Source: Bradyrhizobium sp. Tv2a-2
GTDB taxonomy: Bacteria; Pseudomonadota; Alphaproteobacteria; Rhizobiales; Xanthobacteraceae
DNA: 64,000 nt
Reading direction: 5' to 3'
NCBI RefSeq assembly: GCF_000472425.1
Contig: NZ_AXAI01000008.1
Span: forward strand, 124,001 to 188,000
Position 1 is the first letter of the stretch. The number at the start of each line of letters is the position of its first letter. This document shows, piece by piece, positions 8,995-16,493 of this stretch. Below the pieces are notes generated by a model. That model saw nothing but the letters and a program-made list of their open reading frames with translations. It was not told the DNA's origin and searched no databases. Position numbers and translations under genes: made by a program.

Positions 8995-9096
8995 TTAGTG
9001 CCAGATCAGAATAGCCGCAACGATCGCCACGCCGGTCACGATCAAGTAGCGGATCAGAATCTGCATGTTGCGATGGTTGATCTCTTGATAGTTCAT
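8995..9096 (-). CDS. 33-aa membrane peptide
   Basis: MNYQEINHRNMQILIRYLIV begins it. Residues 12-31 form one transmembrane helix. The start box 6 bases before the ATG makes this small frame convincing. It is one of three small membrane proteins interleaved with the SPFH and TAXI-like genes, so it may be a subunit or regulator of that module. Confidence 0.75.
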   Translation of the reverse strand: MNYQEINHRNMQILIRYLIVTGVAIVAAILIWH

Positions 9097-9101
9097 GGAC
9101 G

Positions 9102-9138
9102 GGTCTCCTTGTGGGAAGACCCCGCTGCGAACGGGGTC
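9102..9138 (-). repeat. Start box and hairpin, 33-aa membrane peptide
   Basis: Box 9102-9111. Hairpin 9118-9138 with a 7-bp stem GACCCCG/CGGGGTC. Confidence 0.9.
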
Positions 9139-9147
9139 GGGGATTGT

Positions 9148-10344
9148 TTACTTGCTAGGCGCCACTGCTTTGCTCAGCCAGTCGCTGATGCTGGATGGCA
9201 GCCACCACAGCGAGACGCTAGAGGGCAGGGCGCCATTCCACTTGTTGGCGATGGTGCGAGTACCCTCGGCGGTCGCAAGTGCTTGCAGCGTCGCGGTATA
9301 GGGCGCCATGGTCTTGGCCACCTCGATATCCTGGGAGGCGACATAGCGACGGTTGACGGCGTCCTGCACGTCCTTGTTGAACTCGAACGTGTCGGCCCAA
9401 CCGATGAAGTCGAGCGTGATGCCGACCGACGCCATGTATTCGGTCACCGCTTTCTTGATGTCCTCCATGATCTTAGCCGCTTGCTTGTTGTTATCGTCAA
9501 GCGAGCGCGCGGAGACCTGATCACACACAAGCGCCTGCACGCGGGACCGCACCGGGCCGTCCATTACTTCGGACAGCGACTTGCCCCGGTAAACAGACGT
9601 GAACACGATTTCCGGGTTATTGCGATCTCCGGCGGGCGGATTAACGCCAAACCGAAAGAGGAACTTCGGCGCGTTCTCCTCATAGACCGAGGCGCCGATC
9701 GCCACACCCACCGTGACGTCAAGGCCTTCGGAAGACTGGCACGGGAAGGATTGATCGCCGGCGGTGGAGCCGCGGTGAGGCGACTTGACCCATTCGCGCG
9801 AGACCGGCGTACGGTCGACGACGATCAGGCGTCCCGCAGGAACATAGTAGTTCGACCATGCGCCCGAATTGGGCAGCTTGGTGTGCGGGATCTCGAAGCG
9901 CTTGGCAGCGATCTTGTGCTCGTTGAGATACTGTTCGGAGCCGAACGATGCCTGCGACGACTTGTTGTCGCCGACATCGGGTATGAAGAACGCCGATTCG
10001 TTCGGGAGGATGAAGTAGTTCTCCGTATAGTCGGACTGGCTGTAATAGGCGGACGCGGGCTGCGGGACGCCCGCCAGCAAGAGCACGATCAGACTGGCGA
10101 ACAGCGCGCGCAGCGGCTTCAGCCAGATCAGGAACAGCCCTGCCACGACGGCGATGCCGATCAGAAACATTGCGCCGTTGTAGGCGCGGAAGGCGCCTTG
10201 GGTCGCCAGATATGACAGGTCACTGGCCTCGAACTGTTTACCGGCGATCTGTCCGAGCGCGAGCGTCGCCGGAGTATTGAATAAGAATGATGCAAGCGCC
10301 GCGCCAGCCAAGAGGGCGAGCGTCAGGAAGATGCGGAACTTCAT
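9148..10344 (-). CDS. SPFH/band-7 domain membrane protein
   Basis: 398 aa. Two hydrophobic segments near residues 4-30 and 55-98 precede an SPFH-like domain (about 200-330: DVTVGVAIGASVY, VRSRVQALVCDQVSARSL). A helical stretch follows with the stomatin/prohibitin-style segment DFIGWADTFEFNKDVQDAVN. It should form an oligomeric ring on the inner membrane. In hosts such proteins (HflK/C, prohibitins) control proteases and microdomains. In a prophage a role in superinfection exclusion or lysis control is inference. It sits between small membrane-protein genes and a periplasmic binding-protein gene. Confidence 0.75.
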   Translation of the reverse strand: MKFRIFLTLALLAGAALASFLFNTPATLALGQIAGKQFEASDLSYLATQGAFRAYNGAMFLIGIAVVAGLFLIWLKPLRALFASLIVLLLAGVPQPASAYYSQSDYTENYFILPNESAFFIPDVGDNKSSQASFGSEQYLNEHKIAAKRFEIPHTKLPNSGAWSNYYVPAGRLIVVDRTPVSREWVKSPHRGSTAGDQSFPCQSSEGLDVTVGVAIGASVYEENAPKFLFRFGVNPPAGDRNNPEIVFTSVYRGKSLSEVMDGPVRSRVQALVCDQVSARSLDDNNKQAAKIMEDIKKAVTEYMASVGITLDFIGWADTFEFNKDVQDAVNRRYVASQDIEVAKTMAPYTATLQALATAEGTRTIANKWNGALPSSVSLWWLPSSISDWLSKAVAPSK

Positions 10345-10351
10345 GGGATGA

Positions 10352-10384
10352 GGTCTCCTTGTGGATAATGCCGCTGCGAACGGC
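10352..10384 (-). repeat. Start box and hairpin, SPFH gene
   Basis: Box 10352-10361. Hairpin 10370-10384, stem GCCG/CGGC. Confidence 0.9.
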
Positions 10385-10386
10385 GG

Positions 10387-10563
10387 TTAAGAAGCTTGTT
10401 GACGACCCTCGCGGCGGGCCTGCCAGATGATGGCTGCAATGATGCCAACGTTGAGAGCGTGCATGCTGAGGCTGGGCCATGACGGGAACGCCGAGAAAGC
10501 CGTCATGACAACCGATCCGATCCCGAGCCAGGTCGAAGGCCTTGTATGGATATCAAAGTTCAT
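10387..10563 (-). CDS. 58-aa protein with two hydrophobic segments
   Basis: Hydrophobic stretches at about 12-26 and 36-48 (HALNVGIIAAIIWQ) end in a basic tail RREGRQQAS. The ribosome site is a degenerate start box (CAAGGGGCGACC) directly before the ATG. Upstream a hairpin with stem GGGAGGC/GCCTCCC replaces the usual TTCGCAG loop with GCCGCAA. Part of the membrane module. Confidence 0.6.
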   Translation of the reverse strand: MNFDIHTRPSTWLGIGSVVMTAFSAFPSWPSLSMHALNVGIIAAIIWQARREGRQQAS

Positions 10564-10665
10564 GGTCGCCCCTTGAATTTGTTGGGAGGCTTGCGGCGCC
10601 TCCCGTGCCGTTTACGCGACGGAACGCAGGTTGGTCGCCTCGCGCGAGAGGTGACGCATGGGGGA

Positions 10666-11547
10666 TTACTGAGGCTGAGCGAGCTTAGCGATCTCAGGCC
10701 TTGCCGCCTGGAAGGACCGAAGCAGGCCGTCGTAGGCGCTGTCGTTGGCATTGATCCAGTTGGTGTTGGCGACAAAGATCGCGTCCACCTGGATCGTGCC
10801 GATGGCCTTGGTGCCGTAGACGGTCCCCGAGGGCTGGATTCGCGGGTAGGTGCCAGCCGGGATCTCTCCATAGCTGTAGACGTACTGGCCACGCGCATCC
10901 TTGGCGACCGTAGTCATGTCGCGGTCGTCGGTCCCGACCAGCACGACGTTGTCGCCGGCATTCGAGGCGTCGTTCTTCATGAACGAGCTGTTGAGTGCCG
11001 CGATCACGAGGGCGCACTGGACCTGCGTCCCATCTGCAACGGCCTGTACGGCGCGGATGCCGGAACGGATGTCCGTGTTGATCTGGCCATAACGCTTCTT
11101 GTCGGCCAGGACGAACGCGTCCCATGTGGTGTGCGCGCCGGAGCCCTCGGGGCCGATCGCGACCGTCATGTCCTTGGTCAGGTTGACCATGCGGCCGAGA
11201 TCAAGCTTGCGGTTGCAGATCATGTGCGCCTGCTCCTTGTAGAGCACTCCGGCGCGCTCGATCGCCGCGATCGCCTTGGCGTTGCGGTTCGAATAGACGA
11301 GCAGGGCGTCCGACTGCACAAAGGCTCCGTCACAGTCGCCGTTCGTCACCTTGTCGAGGTTGTCCAGCGAGCCCTTGGTCTCGATCACATCGACCTGAAC
11401 GCTGGTCGATTTTGACTTCAACATGTAGCCAGCCTTGTAATAGTTCAGCTGGCTGTTGCCGGTGCAGAGCTTGAAGCTGGCCGCTTCGGCAGAGCTTGCC
11501 GTTGCGATCAGCGCGAGCGCTGCGAGGATCAGGTAAGGCGTCTTCAT
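10666..11547 (-). CDS. Periplasmic TAXI-family-like solute-binding protein
   Basis: 293 aa with a signal peptide (1-22, ending AEA). The fold resembles TRAP-associated extracytoplasmic immunogenic (TAXI) or ABC phosphonate-type binding proteins: an N-terminal lobe with CTGNSQLNYYKAGYML, a DGAFVQSDALLVY segment, and VAIGPEGSGAHTTWDAF as the ligand-loop region. Three or more cysteines suggest disulfides. No membrane permease of such a transporter is visible, so it may act alone, for example as a ligand sensor or a surface-exclusion factor. A binding-protein gene in a phage early operon is unusual. Confidence 0.7.
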   Translation of the reverse strand: MKTPYLILAALALIATASSAEAASFKLCTGNSQLNYYKAGYMLKSKSTSVQVDVIETKGSLDNLDKVTNGDCDGAFVQSDALLVYSNRNAKAIAAIERAGVLYKEQAHMICNRKLDLGRMVNLTKDMTVAIGPEGSGAHTTWDAFVLADKKRYGQINTDIRSGIRAVQAVADGTQVQCALVIAALNSSFMKNDASNAGDNVVLVGTDDRDMTTVAKDARGQYVYSYGEIPAGTYPRIQPSGTVYGTKAIGTIQVDAIFVANTNWINANDSAYDGLLRSFQAARPEIAKLAQPQ

Positions 11548-11549
11548 GC

Positions 11550-11577
11550 GGTCTCCTTGTTGCCTCTCGCGAAGAGG
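11550..11577 (-). repeat. Start box and variant hairpin, TAXI-like gene
   Basis: Box 11550-11559. Stem CCTCT/AGAGG at 11563-11577 with the loop changed to TCGCG in gene sense. Confidence 0.8.
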
Positions 11578-11592
11578 GCGGTTGGTGGTGGT

Positions 11593-11835
11593 TTAAGAGC
11601 TGCTAGAGTTGTTCGCGCTGACGATCTTCGGGACGAACACATCCTTGAGGATGCTGACGACGACGAAGATCGCGACGCAGTCGAAGAAGCCGGGGTGGCG
11701 ATAGACGTCCGGCAGCCAATAGGCGTAGGTCTCGCCGATGCCAAAGACCGTCCACAGCAGCCAGAACGGAACGGCAAGGCAGAAGGCGAAAAAGATGGCC
11801 AGCAGCCAGCCGACGAGCGGGATCTTGTTCAACAC
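11593..11835 (-). CDS. 80-aa protein with two transmembrane helices
   Basis: The GTG at 11833-11835 was chosen because it sits 8 bases from the start box. The protein reads VLNKIPLVGWLLAIFFAF onward, with hydrophobic helices at about 5-33 and 57-70 and a Ser-rich end. It has no recognisable family. It is the upstream member of the SPFH/TAXI membrane module. Confidence 0.65.
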   Translation of the reverse strand: MLNKIPLVGWLLAIFFAFCLAVPFWLLWTVFGIGETYAYWLPDVYRHPGFFDCVAIFVVVSILKDVFVPKIVSANNSSSS

Positions 11836-12386
11836 GGCACGAGGTCTCCTTGTGATGCGTCGCGAGGCGCAGGCGACGGAGGTGGCGCGATCTGTTTCAA
11901 AAACTCTGGCCAGATCACCTGCCAGAACCCGACGCATTGCGGGCTAGGTCGGTTTCGGATGACTTCATCGAAATCGTGACGATAGGCGTGGCAGATGGGG
12001 CGAGAGTCGTAGACGTCCTCAACAAACAATTCGACGCTCTGCCGATTTTCGATGCGCTCCACATCATCCCACGCGTCTCGCGCTTCGACCTTGTCGACCG
12101 CGCCGTCGCGTCGGCGCTCCTTTATGTAGTCCTTCATGCCCTTGATGGTGGCGTGGAAATCGAACTCCATGTAGTCGCGACGTCCGATGGTCTTGCCCAT
12201 GAAGTAGCCGAACTCGATGTCGGACAAGAACTCCTTCAGCGTCGCCGTGCCGATGTGCGACCAGCAATACGCATAGGTGCCGAACGAGGTGTAGGCCGAG
12301 AACACACCCGTCTCCTCGTCGAGATAGATGAAGGCCCATTCGAGCTTGTGCGGGCCTGCGCCGCGGACGATGTAGCGATCAACCAT
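11829..12386 (-). CDS. Hypothetical phage protein
   Basis: 185 aa from the ATG at 12386, which overlaps the stop of the HNH gene (TAATG). It is rich in aromatic and acidic residues (VFSAYTSFGTYAYCWSHIG, DYMEFDFHATIKGMKDYI). I do not recognise a named family. The next gene's start box lies inside its 3' end. Confidence 0.65.
   Translation of the reverse strand: MVDRYIVRGAGPHKLEWAFIYLDEETGVFSAYTSFGTYAYCWSHIGTATLKEFLSDIEFGYFMGKTIGRRDYMEFDFHATIKGMKDYIKERRRDGAVDKVEARDAWDDVERIENRQSVELFVEDVYDSRPICHAYRHDFDEVIRNRPSPQCVGFWQVIWPEFLKQIAPPPSPAPRDASQGDLVPC
11843..11871 (-). repeat. Start box and variant hairpin, 80-aa membrane protein
   Basis: Box 11843-11852. Stem TGCGTC/GGCGCA with a tetraloop GCGA at 11856-11871, overlapping the upstream coding region. 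Confidence 0.75.
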
Positions 12387-12796
12387 TAGAAGCCTTTCCA
12401 CTTTTCAACAGGCGTTGACGCTCGACGCTGACCCGGAGCCTTCTCAAACCCCTTGCTCTGGATCTTCTTGGTCTTGCGTTTGAGGCCGTAGCTCGCCTTG
12501 AGCACGTTGTCGGCCTTGGTCATGATCGCGTTGTCGACCTTATCCTTGGTCTTCTTGCAGTTGCGGCAGCGGACCTGGCAGTTCTCGGCCGTGGGATCGC
12601 CGCCAAGGCCGTCCGGGTCCATGTGCTCATAGAAGATGTTGCCGGGCCGCAGCTCGGTGCCGCAGCCCTCGCATTGAGGCACGCCGGGGATGTTCTCGAC
12701 GCCTTTGACGCGACAGCCCAGGCAGCAGCGGCGGAACGCCGCCTTGCGGACGCTCTGCGGAAACTCGGTCCGCTCGTCGCCGCGGAGGCTGGTCAC
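12386..12796 (-). CDS. HNH-type zinc-binding nuclease-like protein
   Basis: 136 aa. Two CxxC knuckles (CCLGC, CEGC) and an HNH-like core YEHMDPDGLGGDPTAENC followed by CRNC. A Lys-rich tail may bind nucleic acid. It starts at a GTG overlapping the previous stop (GTGA). Its position beside NinB suggests a NinG-like role in recombination, but this is context only. Confidence 0.65.
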   Translation of the reverse strand: MTSLRGDERTEFPQSVRKAAFRRCCLGCRVKGVENIPGVPQCEGCGTELRPGNIFYEHMDPDGLGGDPTAENCQVRCRNCKKTKDKVDNAIMTKADNVLKASYGLKRKTKKIQSKGFEKAPGQRRASTPVEKWKGF

Positions 12797-13098
12797 TGCC
12801 GGACCTCCGCGACCTTGCAGCCACCCGCCACGAAGGCGATGAAGCCGCCCTGATAGCGATACATCCCCATGTCGCGCGCGCGTTTGAAGGCGGCGTACTT
12901 AGCTGCCGACGGCGTCGCCGCCTGCACCACGCAAGAGGTGCTCGCAGACTCGACCGTGTAGAGCCGAACCTGCAGCGAGAGCTGCTTCGATCGCTTGCGT
13001 GGGGCCTTTGGGCGAGGGGAGGGGGTGTCCGGCGTCTCGCTCACCGGAGCCGAGACCTCGGGCAGCTGCATGAGCTCCATCTGCTTGGCGTCAACCAT
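12793..13098 (-). CDS. Hypothetical protein
   Basis: 101 aa from the ATG at 13098, which overlaps the last codons of ninB. A Pro/Lys-rich linker (residues 15-40) precedes a small alpha-beta domain (VRLYTVESASTSCVVQAAT) that resembles the short sensor-like domains frequent in phage proteins. Function unknown. Confidence 0.55.
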   Translation of the reverse strand: MVDAKQMELMQLPEVSAPVSETPDTPSPRPKAPRKRSKQLSLQVRLYTVESASTSCVVQAATPSAAKYAAFKRARDMGMYRYQGGFIAFVAGGCKVAEVRQ

Positions 13099-13492
13099 TG
13101 TCGACTTCCTTGAAGACGACGCCGTTTTGCGTGCCCCAGGCCTCGATAAAGGCCAGAAGTTCATTCATGTCGGAGGTTTCCATCCGCGACGAACGTCCCT
13201 CGTACGGCAGGAAGGTCGAGCCATCGAGTGATGGCATCATGTCAACCTCTTGCCCGCAAGCGTGCATGCAGAGAAGCTTCCACTGCTCGGGCGCGTAGAA
13301 GCGCTCGTTGCCGTTCATGTCGATGTGCGGTTTCTGTTTGGCGATCTCGCCCAGCATGGCCCACATCTTGCGCCGTTGTTTCTCCGAGGCGAGGTCGACG
13401 CGCATCTCGACCAGCGTGCCTGGTGCCGCCCGGTCGATCATGGTGTGTACGAAGGCGCGGTCATCGTCGTTGGTGATGAGGATGCCGGTCAT
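13091..13492 (-). CDS. ninB: NinB-family recombination protein
   Basis: 133 aa. The lambda NinB pattern is clear: a K-Q-x-x-K-M-W-A-x-L-G motif (KQRRKMWAMLGEIAKQ), WKLLCMHACGQEVDMMPS, and the C-terminal MNELLAFIEAWGTQNGV. NinB binds single-stranded DNA and assists phage recombination. The start ATG at 13492 follows the previous stop by two bases. It belongs with SSB, the annealing candidate and the exonuclease upstream. Confidence 0.9.
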   Translation of the reverse strand: MTGILITNDDDRAFVHTMIDRAAPGTLVEMRVDLASEKQRRKMWAMLGEIAKQKPHIDMNGNERFYAPEQWKLLCMHACGQEVDMMPSLDGSTFLPYEGRSSRMETSDMNELLAFIEAWGTQNGVVFKEVDNG

Positions 13493-13494
13493 GA

Positions 13495-13797
13495 CTACCC
13501 CTTCATCTCGGCGTAGGTCGCTGCGCGCCACAGGTGCACAGACATGCCTGACGGATTGCGGCCACGCCCATCGTTTACAATCATGCCGGTCTTGCGCAGC
13601 TCAGAGACGCGCGGACGGATCGCCCAAGGACTCTCGCCAAGAGCCTCCGCGATCGTATCGGCGGATCGACCGGGGTGGGCGACGATGTAGACGTAGACCC
13701 TGTCGCGCAGCGCGCTGGCGCGCAATGCGACCGCCTGCGCCGCCTCGCGAGAGGTCTCGCTCTCTTTGAAGCCAGGGCCGTTTGGATATCCGGTCAC
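13495..13797 (-). CDS. Winged-helix DNA-binding protein
   Basis: 100 aa. Residues 28-72 (VYIVAHPGRSADTIAEALG then AIRPRVSELRKTGMIVNDG) form an MarR/ArsR-like winged helix. The short wing ends in a Gly/Asn-rich turn. Proteins of this size sit before NinB in several phages. Probably a DNA-binding accessory or regulator. Confidence 0.7.
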   Translation of the reverse strand: MTGYPNGPGFKESETSREAAQAVALRASALRDRVYVYIVAHPGRSADTIAEALGESPWAIRPRVSELRKTGMIVNDGRGRNPSGMSVHLWRAATYAEMKG

Positions 13798-14003
13798 AGC
13801 GACACCTCAGTTTCGTCGATCATTTGCAGCATGCCGTCCACGTTCTGGAGTAGGCCGGCGGTCAGGATGTCCTTCGGGGCGACCTGCAGGTCGCGCCGCG
13901 CAAATTGCAGGGCCACACGCAAGGCCCCCGACTGCGTCTGCGAGAGTTTCCTGCCGTTGATGGTGATATCGGCCTCAATGATCCCGCGCGGTAACCGAGC
14001 CAT
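13794..14003 (-). CDS. Small hypothetical protein
   Basis: 69 aa, MARLPRGIIEADITINGRKL at the start, with predicted beta strands then two helices. It is linked to both neighbours by stop-start overlaps (TGATG), which supports translation. No family recognised. Confidence 0.6.
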   Translation of the reverse strand: MARLPRGIIEADITINGRKLSQTQSGALRVALQFARRDLQVAPKDILTAGLLQNVDGMLQMIDETEVSL

Positions 14004-14173
14004 CAGGCCGCCACCTTCTCTTTGAGCGCGCGCTCGATCACCTCAAGGCTGCGCTCGATGACGTCGAACGGATCGAACTCCTCGCCGTCGTCGCCGCCCT
14101 TGAGGTTGGCGCGGACAGTGAGGAGGGCGGCCTCAAGCTTCTCGATCCGCTCGTGCGCGTCCTGCCTTGGCAT
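14003..14173 (-). CDS. Small acidic coiled-coil protein
   Basis: 56 aa from the ATG at 14173, MPRQDAHERIEKLEAALLTV, with a heptad-like helix then an acidic centre (DDGEEFDPFD). The longer frame upstream is a shadow of the next gene. Coupled by TGATG overlaps on both sides. Confidence 0.55.
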   Translation of the reverse strand: MPRQDAHERIEKLEAALLTVRANLKGGDDGEEFDPFDVIERSLEVIERALKEKVAA

Positions 14174-14298
14174 CAGACCCTCCAGAGCCAGAAGAAGGCG
14201 TCGGCGTAGAGCTGCACCCACGCCTTGAGCCAGGCCTCGCCGCGGCGCTTGTCGCGCTCGGTTTCGAGAATGATGATCTTGGCGCTCTGCATGGTCAT
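14173..14298 (-). CDS. 41-aa protein
   Basis: MTMQSAKIIILETERDKRRG begins it, and an aromatic C-terminus (DAFFWLWRV) follows. Stop and start overlap the neighbouring frames, so it fits the translationally coupled run between the zinc protein and the coiled-coil protein. Confidence 0.5.
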   Translation of the reverse strand: MTMQSAKIIILETERDKRRGEAWLKAWVQLYADAFFWLWRV

Positions 14299-14492
14299 GC
14301 CGTGATCTCTTTCCGTTGATCGTTCTTTTCATCGAGCGCGCGCATACAGTTGGTGCAGAGGCGCTTCTCGAACTGGATGAGGGTGTAGGGGGAGTGAATA
14401 CCGACCTCGCTGGCGAGGTGGACGTCTGCTCCGCACCCGCCGCATGCGAAGCGGCGGTCCCTTGGTGGCGCGATTGTGATTTCGCCGTACAT
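14295..14492 (-). CDS. Small zinc-ribbon protein
   Basis: 65 aa with two Cys pairs, CGGC (about 18-21) and CTNC (about 46-49), as in treble-clef or zinc-ribbon folds. It lies 14 bases after ssb and is probably expressed with it. Confidence 0.65.
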   Translation of the reverse strand: MYGEITIAPPRDRRFACGGCGADVHLASEVGIHSPYTLIQFEKRLCTNCMRALDEKNDQRKEITA

Positions 14493-14506
14493 CAGACGTC
14501 GACTCC

Positions 14507-14992
14507 TCAGAACGGAATGTCGTCGTCCATGTCGTTGTGGCGAGAGCCGCCGCCGGACTGACGCGAGTTGCCACCGCCGCTGCGGCCACCGCCTCCGCCG
14601 CTATCCCCGCCACGGTCGCCGCCGCTGTTGCGGTTGTCACCACCGGTGTCGAGCATCGTCAGTGTCGAGTTGAAGCCTTGCAGTACCACCTCGGTGGTGT
14701 ACTTCTCGGCGCCGCTCTGGTCGGTCCATTTGCGCGTCTGCAGCTGGCCCTCGACATAGACCTTGGCGCCTTTCTTCAGGTACTGCTCGGCGATCTTGGC
14801 AAGGCCCTCATTGAAAATTACGACCCTGTGCCATTCGACTTTTTCGCGGCGCTCGCCGGAGTTTTTGTCGCGCCAGCTCTCGCTGGTGGCGATCGATAGA
14901 TTGGCTATCGGGCGCCCATCCTGGGTCCGTCTAACTTCGGGGTCCTTGCCAAGATTGCCCACCAGAATCACTTTGTTCACGCTGCCAGCCAC
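14507..14992 (-). CDS. ssb: Single-stranded DNA-binding protein
   Basis: 161 aa, GTG start after a start box. OB-fold residues 1-110 show the classic SSB blocks (NKVILVGNLGKDPEVR, WHRVVIFNEGLAKIAEQYLKKG, VEGQLQTRKW). A Gly/Asn/Ser-rich linker with GGDRGGDSGGGGG repeats leads to the acidic tip DMDDDIPF that recruits partner proteins. It should coat ssDNA during phage replication and recombination. Confidence 0.97.
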   Translation of the reverse strand: MAGSVNKVILVGNLGKDPEVRRTQDGRPIANLSIATSESWRDKNSGERREKVEWHRVVIFNEGLAKIAEQYLKKGAKVYVEGQLQTRKWTDQSGAEKYTTEVVLQGFNSTLTMLDTGGDNRNSGGDRGGDSGGGGGRSGGGNSRQSGGGSRHNDMDDDIPF

Positions 14993-14995
14993 GTC

Positions 14996-15028
14996 GGTCT
15001 CCTTGTCGTGCGGCCCTGCGAAGGCCGC
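14996..15028 (-). repeat. Start box and hairpin, ssb
   Basis: Box 14996-15005. Hairpin 15010-15028, 6-bp stem GCGGCC/GGCCGC. Confidence 0.9.
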
Positions 15029-15035
15029 GAATTAG

Positions 15036-15185
15036 ATGCGCGCGTTGACAGCCTTGTCCGGTACGATGTCCCCGCTCCATGGTTTTCCTTCATGGAGCGG
15101 ACGGTGTGAGCCTCCGGAGGCTGTCTTGCCGTTGTTCGAGCCGCGCGCCTTACCCGTCAGAAAGGTCTGGGCTCACACCGCAATC
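15036..15185 (-). other. Structured non-coding gap between the annealing-protein gene and ssb
   Basis: About 150 bases without a supported gene. It holds a perfect 11-bp inverted repeat CGGTGTGAGCC (15102-15112) / GGCTCACACCG (15170-15180), an internal palindrome CCTCCGGAGG (15111-15120), a hairpin GCTCCATG/CATGGAGC (15074-15098) and one ATGTCCCC motif (15066-15073). There is no U-run, so it is not a simple terminator. It is a candidate RNA element or small RNA. Confidence 0.5.
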
Positions 15186-15188
15186 CTG

Positions 15189-16460
15189 CTACGACGCCTG
15201 CTTCAGCTCCTGCACACGCGCCTTCATCAGCGCGTCCAGCTCTGCTGTGATGGTTGCAGAGACGCCGCATGTCTTGCGCATGTCCTTCTCGCGCGACCAG
15301 CGGGCACGACATTCTTCCGCACTGGTCTGCTCGGCGATCCAGGCCATGGCGTAGTCCCGATATTCTTCGGCAGTCCTGGGAGTGGGTGACGACGAGGCGT
15401 TAGAAGCTTGGCCGCTGTTTCCCGCCTCGGCGCCACCCTTCGCGTCCCCGGCAACGGAGGGGGTGGGGCCCGCATCCGAGGTCTGCGAATTTTGATCTGG
15501 CTGCTCACCGGTATTGCCGGTGACCTTGTCTTGATATTCCTTGGATGCGCTATCGGTCTGGCCGAAGTCTGGGTTAACGCGCATGCCATGGCCCTTGTCG
15601 GTGCCGTCTCCGGCCTTCTCTCCGCTGTTGGCGAACTGGTCGAGCTTGGCTCCAGCGTCGGACTTCTCCGCCTCACGCGCGGGGAAGGTCTCGTCGACCG
15701 TGGCCATACCATCAGCGATCCCCTTCATCAGGGCGATCACGCGCGCGACATCCGGCGCTGTCCAGTCCTTGGCGGGCTTGCCGATGACAAGCTCGACGCG
15801 CACAAGCTCGATGTCCTGATTGGCGATGCCCTGGACGACACGGTCGCGGTAACCCTGCAGGTTCTTGCCGATCTTTTCGACCAGCGAGTTCCGGGCAGCA
15901 TCGAAGGCGTAGTCCGCGAAGGTCTGCAACGCGTTCACCACGACGTTGCGGCAGGCCTTGGAGACGCCGATCTGCAGCGCGATATCAAGACGGCGCGCGT
16001 CGTCGTCGCCGCCGAGCTTGGCACCGCCCTTGGTCTGCTGGAATGGGCGCTCCAGCGCAAAGCCGGTCTCATAGTCGGAGAAGCGGGCGTAGATCAGCCA
16101 GCTTGCGCCGAGGTCGAGCACGCGCGTCTGCACCTCGCAGTTGCCGTAGATGCGGGCGAGGTCATTGGCGAGCTTGATCGAGGGCCCCTCAATGTAATCT
16201 GTGGTGCCCTTGCGACGGTTCTTCACTGGAAAGCGATAGAACCAGTCGTCGCCGGCCGCCGCGCCCAGCGCGGCGAGCTTCTGCAGCACAACCGTCTCAT
16301 TGCGGTGAACGGCAACCGGCTGCGCGCCTACGATGCGCTCGGCCGAAATCGCCGCCACGGACGGCGCCGCCGGGAGGTTGTTATTGTTCGTCGGCGCCAC
16401 GTTGGCAAACTCGTCCAGTGAGCGCAGCCTGTCGTCCTTGTCGAGAACCTGAGTGTTCAT
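15189..16460 (-). CDS. Candidate phage recombination (annealing) protein
   Basis: 423 aa. The core (about 60-260) includes DYIEGPSIKLANDLARIYG, LERPFQQTKGG and LDIALQIGVSKACRNVVVNA, a pattern I associate with phage proteins encoded beside YqaJ-type exonucleases. The C-terminal 150 residues are low in complexity (Ala, Gly, Ser, Pro, Gln) apart from a final helical segment. Between an exonuclease and ssb, the simplest reading is a single-strand annealing protein of the RecT/ERF kind, but I see no diagnostic motif. Confidence 0.5.
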   Translation of the reverse strand: MNTQVLDKDDRLRSLDEFANVAPTNNNNLPAAPSVAAISAERIVGAQPVAVHRNETVVLQKLAALGAAAGDDWFYRFPVKNRRKGTTDYIEGPSIKLANDLARIYGNCEVQTRVLDLGASWLIYARFSDYETGFALERPFQQTKGGAKLGGDDDARRLDIALQIGVSKACRNVVVNALQTFADYAFDAARNSLVEKIGKNLQGYRDRVVQGIANQDIELVRVELVIGKPAKDWTAPDVARVIALMKGIADGMATVDETFPAREAEKSDAGAKLDQFANSGEKAGDGTDKGHGMRVNPDFGQTDSASKEYQDKVTGNTGEQPDQNSQTSDAGPTPSVAGDAKGGAEAGNSGQASNASSSPTPRTAEEYRDYAMAWIAEQTSAEECRARWSREKDMRKTCGVSATITAELDALMKARVQELKQAS

Positions 16461-16493
16461 TCAATTCATCTCCGTTGAAAAATCCGTTGGGTG

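Noticed and set aside
8899..10215. Long open frame on the + strand opposite the SPFH gene (438 codons)
   Set aside because: Arg/His/Val-rich composition typical of an antisense shadow; no ribosome site; the minus-strand gene has start box, signal and domains.
14003..14332. 109-codon version of the small coiled-coil gene
   Set aside because: The first 53 codons are the antisense-like shadow of the 41-aa frame; the internal ATG at 14173 has the stop-start coupling.
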